From: Elusimicrobiota bacterium
Lineage (GTDB): Bacteria > Elusimicrobiota > Elusimicrobia > JACQPE01
Reading direction: 5' to 3'
DNA: 64,000 nt
Assembly: GCA_016180815.1 (NCBI GenBank)
Contig: JACPAN010000014.1
Span: 1 to 64,000, forward strand
Shown here: positions 59,401 to 64,000 of the stretch, in pieces
How positions within the stretch are numbered: the stretch's first letter is position 1
Layout of the letters: every line of letters starts with the position of its first letter
Made by a program: the position numbers and the translations under genes
Notes under the pieces: model-generated
Told to the model about the DNA's origin: nothing
What the model saw: only the letters and a program-made list of their open reading frames with translations
Database searches by the model: none

Positions 59401-59681
59401 AGGATGTGTATGCCTTCCCCGTTCCCTGGCGGCCCAATGACGCCGACGCTTCCAACGGAACCGCGGCAGGCATCACCTTCGCCAATTGTCCGGCTCAGGG
59501 CAACATCGCCATTTATTCCTTAGCCGGCGATTTGGTCAGAACGATCGGGCTGACCGGAGCCGCTCAAATTATCTGGGACGGCAGGAATGAATCCGGGGAT
59601 TTTGCGGCGAGCGGGGTTTATCTCTGGCGCGTCGAGGACGGGGGTTCCTCGAAAACCGGCAAGCTGATGGTGATCCGATGA
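56421..59681 (+). CDS. Large secreted FN3-repeat protein with FlgD-like C-terminal domain
   Basis: About 1,086 residues with a signal peptide (KKFKIAAVLIAVPLALNA). Eight fibronectin type III domains follow as four tandem pairs (each about 200 residues, residues about 25-815). Each pair begins with a hallmark such as RNNGDVTYT, EKNNGLLDY, EKNGGDVSY or EKNSGFIQY and ends TLANAP, TLAETP, TLAQAV or TLANPP; the hinge NTKYWVSVQA-type strand recurs. A further beta domain (about 820-990) is followed by a FlgD-like C-terminus (IAIYSLAGDLVRTIG, IIWDGRNESGDFAASGVYLW, KTGKLMVIR) like type IX secretion C-terminal domains. The start is ATG 56421; TTGs lie just upstream. The PorV-like gene overlaps by 4 nt. 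Confidence 0.8.
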   Translation: MKKFKIAAVLIAVPLALNAAQSVRPTSTTILLAEISTYSFTVSWRERNNGDVTYTLIAATSSSLSPIVLSSTFHDPVSVSTNFAQAVIAGLQLNTKYWVSVQAQKVGNTPSLWSAADNDWTLANAPLASTAEAVTSKKIVLSWDAQGNPPTTKYEVTYSSDNFVNHLKTAVGFGANYTLTQATVSSLSADTLYYLRVRARSGGGDDSGYSNVITTRTQLGPAPNQPTSTTIAAVGAASMTVTWKEKNNGLLDYIVSASTDSNDLAGSIEITSTVTDANSGTKKIAQAVLSPLTPNTRYWVSVRAIEPDSVISAFSAPDEAATLAETPIAAFTGVFISSLALNWASPAVDASGFKVQLSTDASMTPPVVSQNAGGAVTSAIISGLHGSTTYFVRVGAINPDNEISYSAVIATTTKPAPPPLPPLSETPTLTKAIAVTHASLTVAWKEKNGGDVSYLVVASTDPDDIAGSIVSSATHRDPLSNVDEITTTTVSGLSPNRAYWVSVQATRLGYRSSDFSSPNSTMTLAQAVSPVFSHVTSSAITAAWNIPPGGASGFVFELAGTFDFSSALSSSSRNAPVTALAIGNLSPNSVYFGRVASINTEGVFNWSSIITTQTPPAPFAPPAPAQRPELSAIVGITTGSAIVSWKEKNSGFIQYMLVAALDNNNIAGTIVATRLLTDAGSQINKVATATLSGLMPNTLYYLAVSASRGGLSFDNFSLPGQIVTLANPPDDLDALRQGPGSYLVRWSAAGNPSDTAYELSFSPDNFTAVVSTPVPFSAKFTGTKAVLSNLGTGLTYYVRVRAQNKEGKTGAFSETLGLFAQPPPSASSSTVKPGLAAIVVPVNDTRLDFGAGAMRNDAVIYVSTDPVNVPIEVNPVLIQDAVNRLEGKQLLAGLIREFLAVEQGNQRVERFGAPVTLEISYAAHDVDRDGIVDASVPAISVQELAIWRLDEAKGEFILCAGSRVDTGRRAVICSLEHFSVYAVLAQPRVLSAAQDVYAFPVPWRPNDADASNGTAAGITFANCPAQGNIAIYSLAGDLVRTIGLTGAAQIIWDGRNESGDFAASGVYLWRVEDGGSSKTGKLMVIR

Positions 59682-60976
59682 GCGGAGTCCGGGCGCGGGC
59701 GGCCTGGGCTGCGGCTTTGTGTTTATGGCCCGGCGTTTGTCGCGCGGATTCCGCGGGCACGGTCTCCGGAAAATTTCTTTCCTTGGGCGTCGGCGGCGCG
59801 GCCATTGCCATGGGGGAGACGGGCGTGGGCTTGAGCCGGGGCGTGTACGCCGCTTATTGGAATCCGGCCGGGCTGGCGTTGATGCCGTCGCCTGAAGCCG
59901 CGTTCATGCACAATCAATTTTTTGAATCCATCAATCAGCAGTATTTAGCCTATGCCCATCCTTCGCGTTGGGGCACGGCGGCCGTGGCTGTGACGCGCCT
60001 GGGCATGGACCCCATCGCCTCTTACGATGCCGCGGGCGCGCGCCGGGGCGACGTCGAGGCCGCGGATACGAGCGCGGGTTTTTCTTTCGGCCGGCTTTTG
60101 ACCCAATCATTCGCCGTGGGCGCGGGCTTAAAAATGGTCCAGGAGCGTTTGGGACCGGTGACCGCGGACACTTGGGCTTCGGATTTAGGCTTGATTTGGC
60201 GGGTTCCCGATGCCGGATTGCCGGAGCGATTAGGCGAGCTTCATTTAGGCGCCGGTTACGCGAATTTGGGCCCGGGGTTGAAATTCGATCAGGAGCGTTT
60301 CCCTTTGCATGAGACGCTGCGCGTGGGCTTGGGATTAAAAACGAAGCTCGCGGCCCGGCCGCTGATCGTGGGCCTCGACGGCGTCCGTCCCAATGACGGA
60401 GAGGCGTTCGCGGCCGCCGGTTTTCAATGGCAGCCGGTTGATTTTTTGGCGGCGCGCGCCGGGTTTCGCTCGGGTCAGGATATCGGGTCCGGGCTGCGTT
60501 TCGGCGTCGGGTTTTATATCAAGGCCGTGAGCGTGGATTATGCTTGGGCGGGTTTCGGGGATTTAGGCGCCGCTCATCGCATGAGCGTTCAATTTCGTTT
60601 CGGCCGCCCTCAACGCGCCCAACTCAGCCTGATCCGCGGCGCGCCGATGATTAAGGAAATAACGGTCGTGCCCCCGGTCTCCTATCGTTTCGGCCAGCCT
60701 AAAACTCTTCCTTGGGATGCGGCCTTGAAAACGCCGGCCCCGGCGTCGGCCGTTGGCGCCTCCGGCGTCGAAGCGAAAAGTCCGGAGGCCGCCAAGCCGG
60801 CCCGCGCCGCGTCTGCGCCGGCGGTGGTTTCGCCGCAGGAGCGCGGTATCCAACATGCGGTAGCAACGCCTGACATGGCCGGCGCCCGTTCGGCCCGGCG
60901 CGCCCCCGGGTTGCTTATAGCCATGGCCGCTTTGCTGGCGGGGTTCCTTTGGTTTAAGCGGCGCAGAAAACGGTAA
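59678..60976 (+). CDS. PorV/UPF0164-like barrel with C-terminal membrane anchor
   Basis: This 432-residue protein has a signal peptide (AAWAAALCLWPGVCRADS) and a PorV-type barrel: SLGVGGAAIAMGETG, then AYWNPAGLALMPSPEAAFMH, SINQQYLAYAHP, and long strand pairs through residue about 310. It then has an Ala/Pro-rich linker (TPAPASAVGASGVEA) and ends with a hydrophobic helix and basic tail, PGLLIAMAALLAGFLWFKRR. PorV proteins normally have no such tail. It overlaps the FN3 gene by 4 nt (ATGA) and is 9 nt before the exonuclease gene. The pairing suggests it works with the FN3 protein in export or attachment. Confidence 0.75.
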   Translation: MSGVRARAAWAAALCLWPGVCRADSAGTVSGKFLSLGVGGAAIAMGETGVGLSRGVYAAYWNPAGLALMPSPEAAFMHNQFFESINQQYLAYAHPSRWGTAAVAVTRLGMDPIASYDAAGARRGDVEAADTSAGFSFGRLLTQSFAVGAGLKMVQERLGPVTADTWASDLGLIWRVPDAGLPERLGELHLGAGYANLGPGLKFDQERFPLHETLRVGLGLKTKLAARPLIVGLDGVRPNDGEAFAAAGFQWQPVDFLAARAGFRSGQDIGSGLRFGVGFYIKAVSVDYAWAGFGDLGAAHRMSVQFRFGRPQRAQLSLIRGAPMIKEITVVPPVSYRFGQPKTLPWDAALKTPAPASAVGASGVEAKSPEAAKPARAASAPAVVSPQERGIQHAVATPDMAGARSARRAPGLLIAMAALLAGFLWFKRRRKR

Positions 60977-60985
60977 ACTTTCCTC

Positions 60986-61597
60986 ATGCGCGTCGCCACC
61001 GAGACTTACATCGACGAGGCGCCGTTATGCTTCATCGATTGCGAAACCACCGGATTGGATCCTTTTCACGGCGACCGGATTTGCGAAATCGCTTTCGTCC
61101 GCGTTGAACAAGGCTCGATCACCAAAACCTTCGAGACGCTGATCAATCCCGAGCGGGAGATTTCCTTGGGCGCTTTTTTCGTCAACGGCATCGACGGCCG
61201 TTCCCTGGTGGACAAGCCGCGTTTTATTGAAATCGTGCCCGAGATCATGGAGGCGGTCAATTCGGCCGTGCTCGTCGGCCATAACGTGGTTTTTGATTTG
61301 AGTTTTTTACGAGAGGAACTGCGGCGTGTCGGCATGAGTTTGGGCGCGGTGCCGGCCGTTGACACCTTGCGCTTGGCCAAGCGGCTCTATACCTTACCCT
61401 CATTCGCGCTGGCTCCGTTGGCTGAATCTCTGAACGTCGACACCGAGGATTCAGGTTTTGAGGAACCCGCGCGCTTGCATCGGGCCATGGCGGATGTTCG
61501 TCTCCTGAAAGGCGTCTTCGATTCCATGGTGACTCAATTGCGTCGGAAGGAGGGCGTGGTGCGCCTGGGTGATTTGCTCAAAATCGCCGGCCATTAG
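60986..61597 (+). CDS. DnaQ-type 3'-5' exonuclease (DEDDh family)
   Basis: A 203-residue exonuclease domain. The catalytic acidic residues are in FIDCETTGLDPF (motif I, Asp-x-Glu), VGHNVVFDLSFLREEL (motif II, Asp) and HRAMADVRLLKGVFDSM (motif III, His and Asp). This is the DEDDh type found in DNA polymerase III epsilon, PolC exonuclease domains and related repair nucleases. There is no beta-clamp motif or helix-hairpin beyond the domain, so it is a stand-alone nuclease or a proofreading subunit. It has 9 nt spacing from the PorV gene and 2 nt to the ammonia-lyase gene. Confidence 0.85.
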   Translation: MRVATETYIDEAPLCFIDCETTGLDPFHGDRICEIAFVRVEQGSITKTFETLINPEREISLGAFFVNGIDGRSLVDKPRFIEIVPEIMEAVNSAVLVGHNVVFDLSFLREELRRVGMSLGAVPAVDTLRLAKRLYTLPSFALAPLAESLNVDTEDSGFEEPARLHRAMADVRLLKGVFDSMVTQLRRKEGVVRLGDLLKIAGH

Positions 61598-61599
61598 TT

Positions 61600-63075
61600 A
61601 TGACCGCACCACCGGTCGGCCTCTATTCGGTTAAGAAAACGAATTTTATCGATATCGACCCATCCAAGCCTTTCGCCTGGGCTGATTTTTTGTCCGTGGT
61701 CAGGGCCGGCACGGCCGCGCGCGCTTCAGTGTCCGCCAAGCGCCGCATCGACGCGGGCCATCGGACGCTTTTAAAGCTTCTCGATGATCCCGCCGTTAAA
61801 ATTTACGGCATCCACACCGGTTTCGGCGGCCTCCAGGGAGAAGCAATCGCGGACAATGATTTGGAGCGTCATCAGCGGGATTTGGTCGCCAGCCACGCCT
61901 GCGGCGTGGGTCCGGAAATGGATAAATTCGAGGTCCGCGCCATGATGTACTTACGCGCCAGGCAATTAGCGCGCGGGCATTCCGGCATTTCTCGGCGCGC
62001 CTTCAACGCGTATTTGGAAACGCTCAACGCCCGGCGGCCGCCTGCCGTGCCCATCCAGGGGTCCGTGGGCGCTTGCGGCGATTTGATCCCCTTGGCGCAT
62101 GCCGGATTGCATGTGCTTGAACGCATCCCGGCCGGGTCCCTGGGCCCCAGAGACGGTTTGGCGTTGATCAATGGAACCGAGGCTTCCTTGGCGTTGGCTT
62201 TGCTCGGGTTGGAAGAAAGCCGGCATCTCTGGCGCGCTGCGCTGCAAGCCGCGGCCATGGGGTTGTTCGCCGTTTCCGGGAAAACCGAATCTTGGAGCCC
62301 GGAATTCATCAGGCTCAAAAAACACCGGGAGATGGAAGTCGCGGCCGAGGATCTTCTACATTGCCTTGGGTCTTATAGGAAAAACGGCCTCCCTCAGGAC
62401 CCTTATTCCCTGCGCGCGGCCGTTCATTTGCTCGGCGCATCGTTGAAGCTCTTAAATACGGCTGAAGAAATGCTCACAGCCGAGGCGGATTCGGTAACGG
62501 ATAATCCGGTGATTTTGCCCAGGGGTCCGTCTGTTTTTCATGGCGCGCATTTCCATGGGATTCAAGTGTCCTTGGCTGCGGATTTGTCGGCCTGGGCCGT
62601 GCATCTGCTGGGCCTGACATCGGAACGCCGCACGGATTTTTTATTGTCCGGGAGGCGCCAGTTGCCTTCCATGCTGGCCGCGCGCACGAAGAGTTCCGGG
62701 CTCATGATGCTGCAAACGGTTCAAGGCGCTTTGGTCGCTGAAAACAGGATTTTGGCGCACCCGGCTTCTTCCGATTCCATCCCCTTGTCCGCCAATCAAG
62801 AAGATGTGGTACCCATGGCCATGGGCGCGGCTTTGAAATTAAAAAACGTGGTCGCCAATGCCTCCCGCGTCATTGCCGTGGAGGCGCTGGCCGCCGGGCG
62901 TGCCGTGGTTTTGTCCGGGCGCGCCAAGGAACTCGCGGCCAAGACGAATCTCGCCCCCTTTATGGAGCGTTTGCGCCGCGCCGCCGGCGTTGTTCTTGAG
63001 GGCGAGGACCGGGGATTTTCCATGGCCATCGAAATGCTGGCGCTCGCCTTAAGGCGGCCCGAGAATATAAAATAG
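61600..63075 (+). CDS. hutH: Histidine ammonia-lyase family protein with Ala-Cys-Gly at the MIO site
   Basis: A 491-residue member of the aromatic amino acid lyase family, whose cofactor MIO forms from an Ala-Ser-Gly tripeptide. It has the catalytic Tyr (IYGIHTGFGGLQ, Tyr69), a His at the selectivity position as in HAL (VASHACGVG, His99) and SIPLSANQEDVVPMAMGAA. The MIO triad is Ala158-Cys159-Gly160 (GSVGACGDLIPLAH), not ASG; the spacing Tyr-Cys (90) equals that in HAL. The His usually after NQED is Val. It may be an active HAL, a related lyase/aminomutase, or an inactive paralogue. Confidence 0.85.
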   Translation: MTAPPVGLYSVKKTNFIDIDPSKPFAWADFLSVVRAGTAARASVSAKRRIDAGHRTLLKLLDDPAVKIYGIHTGFGGLQGEAIADNDLERHQRDLVASHACGVGPEMDKFEVRAMMYLRARQLARGHSGISRRAFNAYLETLNARRPPAVPIQGSVGACGDLIPLAHAGLHVLERIPAGSLGPRDGLALINGTEASLALALLGLEESRHLWRAALQAAAMGLFAVSGKTESWSPEFIRLKKHREMEVAAEDLLHCLGSYRKNGLPQDPYSLRAAVHLLGASLKLLNTAEEMLTAEADSVTDNPVILPRGPSVFHGAHFHGIQVSLAADLSAWAVHLLGLTSERRTDFLLSGRRQLPSMLAARTKSSGLMMLQTVQGALVAENRILAHPASSDSIPLSANQEDVVPMAMGAALKLKNVVANASRVIAVEALAAGRAVVLSGRAKELAAKTNLAPFMERLRRAAGVVLEGEDRGFSMAIEMLALALRRPENIK

Positions 63076-63082
63076 ACTTTTC

Positions 63083-63298
63083 ATGGCGGCTAAATTTCTT
63101 CTGACGCTGTTTGCGGCGGTTTTTTTGGGCGGGGGCCTGCTTTATTTATCCAGGCCGGAAAAAATTCTTCATGTCCACAAGGCGCTGCGCGACATGTTGT
63201 TAAACGACGCTTATGTCGGTCTGCATCGCCGCCGCATCGGCAGCGTTTTTGTTTTAGTCGGGATGGTCATCCTGGCCGTTGCCTGGCTTGAAAAATAA
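63083..63298 (+). CDS. Small two-helix membrane protein of unknown function
   Basis: A 71-residue protein with two hydrophobic helices: AKFLLTLFAAVFLGGGLLYL and SVFVLVGMVILAVAWL, with a short positively charged loop (LHRRRIG) between. No family is recognised. It lies 7 nt after the ammonia-lyase gene and overlaps the next frame by 11 nt, so it is probably in the same operon. Small size makes a wrong call possible, but the ATG and the coherent helices support a real gene. Confidence 0.6.
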   Translation: MAAKFLLTLFAAVFLGGGLLYLSRPEKILHVHKALRDMLLNDAYVGLHRRRIGSVFVLVGMVILAVAWLEK

Positions 63299-64000
63299 AC
63301 CATCTTCAGGGTCTCTGAGTCAAGGGCAATTGGCCGATTGGCTTAGGGACAACGCGCGCCGGTCGGATTGTTTCGCCGATCTTCATGTCTCGGTCGCCCG
63401 GGAACGCGCGCTGAAATGGCGTAAAGGGCGTTTCGATGAACAGGGCGTTTCATTGTCCACGCAAATCAGCTTGCGCGCCGTTGACGCCTTAGGCAGGGAA
63501 GCGTCGGCCGCAGCCGCTGGCGTTTCGCCCGAACCCGCGGTTCTCGAAGGGCTGCTGGAAAAGGCCAAGCGCGCTCTGCCTTATGCCGGAGCCAATCCCT
63601 ATCGGCCGGCGCCTTCATGGCTGGATTATTTGGGCGAACCAAAGAATGAAAAATCAAAACTTGACATTGTCGACCCGGACTGGGATTTAAAAATCGGCGC
63701 TTGGCCGGCGTTGGCGCGGCATTGCCTCGGCCTTTTGGCTCGCCGGAAAGGTTTAAAAGAAGTGCTGGCCATGGAGCTGGCCGCTGGGATCGAAGAGAAC
63801 GTTTACGCGGCGTCCAATGGGATTGTCCGTCGTGAAACAGGAAGCGCCGGGTCTTTGAGCGTTGAGCTTGTCGCCGAAAAAAAGGGGGAGATCCGCGTGT
63901 TCGGCGGCGGCGCATCTTCGAGACGCTGGTCGGATCTTCGGCGCAAAGCGCCCGCCGTTCTTGAAAAAACCGCGCGATTGACATTGGGCTTGGCCGGCGC
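63288..64000 (+). CDS. TldD/PmbA-family protein, partial at the window end
   Basis: A reading frame starting with TTG 63288 (overlapping the previous gene by 11 nt) runs off the window. About 237 residues are visible. It shows the TldD/PmbA N-terminal pattern: LHVSVARERALKWRKGRFDE, LSTQISLRAVDALGREASAA, LPYAGANPYRP and the central signature YAASNGIVRRETGSAGSLSV. TldD/PmbA (TldE) form a metalloprotease that processes antitoxins or peptide antibiotics. Only the N-terminal half is present, so the catalytic HExxxH motif of TldD-type proteins or the inactive PmbA form cannot be decided. Confidence 0.75.
   Translation, partial: MKNKPSSGSLSQGQLADWLRDNARRSDCFADLHVSVARERALKWRKGRFDEQGVSLSTQISLRAVDALGREASAAAAGVSPEPAVLEGLLEKAKRALPYAGANPYRPAPSWLDYLGEPKNEKSKLDIVDPDWDLKIGAWPALARHCLGLLARRKGLKEVLAMELAAGIEENVYAASNGIVRRETGSAGSLSVELVAEKKGEIRVFGGGASSRRWSDLRRKAPAVLEKTARLTLGLAG

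Overview
The window is a gene-dense stretch (about 66 protein genes, very short gaps) of a moderately GC-rich diderm bacterium. Signs of an outer membrane are a TolC-family protein, several beta-barrel proteins including two of PorV/UPF0164 type, lipoproteins and ADP-heptose genes (gmhA, hldE C-terminal type). Combined with the LL-diaminopimelate aminotransferase (DapL) lysine route, SpoVG, FN3 proteins with FlgD-like C-termini and PorV-like partners, this points to Elusimicrobiota or a nearby lineage. That placement is inference; no 16S gene or tRNA was found. The first 412 bp look like a broken join: a minus-strand MacB/LolD-type ATPase abuts a plus-strand glyS lacking its first ~100 codons.

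Layout. Plus strand 413-7799: glyS, then an Fe(III)-type ABC transporter (binding lipoprotein, ATPase, fused permease) with a 4HBT thioesterase and a GT-C-like membrane protein inside the operon. Minus strand 7796-14442: envelope unknowns, a barrel-coiled-coil-LysM protein, a secreted hydrolase, purN, gltA and a DoxX protein. Plus strand 14525-48054: a LysM protein; ispE-spoVG-glmU-prs-rplY(ctc)-pth in an order very like Bacillus; a nucleoside-salvage run (PNP, pyrimidine phosphorylase, MTAP, cytidine deaminase); two outer-membrane proteins; an acyl-CoA mutase; TolC-patatin-TPR; dapF-dapA-dapB-dapL; folK-panB with a 162-bp imperfect palindrome between them; rlmD; a PcrA-like helicase; and gatC-gatA-nudix-efp-gatB. 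Minus strand 48075-54133: a lipoprotein, hldE-gmhA, accC-accB, a second efp, aroK and a secreted unknown. Plus strand 54411-64000: groESL, a giant FN3 protein paired with a PorV-like barrel, a DnaQ-type exonuclease, a histidine-ammonia-lyase-family protein and a TldD/PmbA-family gene running off the end.

How the genes work together. Most of the window is housekeeping: DAP/lysine, UDP-GlcNAc, isoprenoid, PRPP and purine steps, Gln/Asn-tRNA amidation and chaperonins. Genes are coupled by 4-nt ATGA/GTGA overlaps in many places. groESL carries a consensus sigma70 promoter (TTGACA-17-TATAAT), two adjacent CIRCE-like operators and a leader able to form alternative structures around the groES ribosome-binding site.

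The most unusual signals are active-site changes. A BCCP-like AccB sits at the normal efp-accB-accC locus but has Ala where the biotinylated Lys belongs. The HutH-family protein has Ala-Cys-Gly instead of the MIO-forming Ala-Ser-Gly. The acyl-CoA mutase has the Phe/Gln pair of isobutyryl-CoA mutase, not the Tyr/Arg pair of methylmalonyl-CoA mutase. The two EF-P paralogues differ at the modification site (Lys34 versus Gln32). PanB lacks a metal-binding Glu and a loop. The best candidate for a little-described system is the FN3/FlgD-tail protein translationally coupled to a PorV-like barrel that ends in a membrane anchor, which resembles a type-IX-like secretion and attachment unit.
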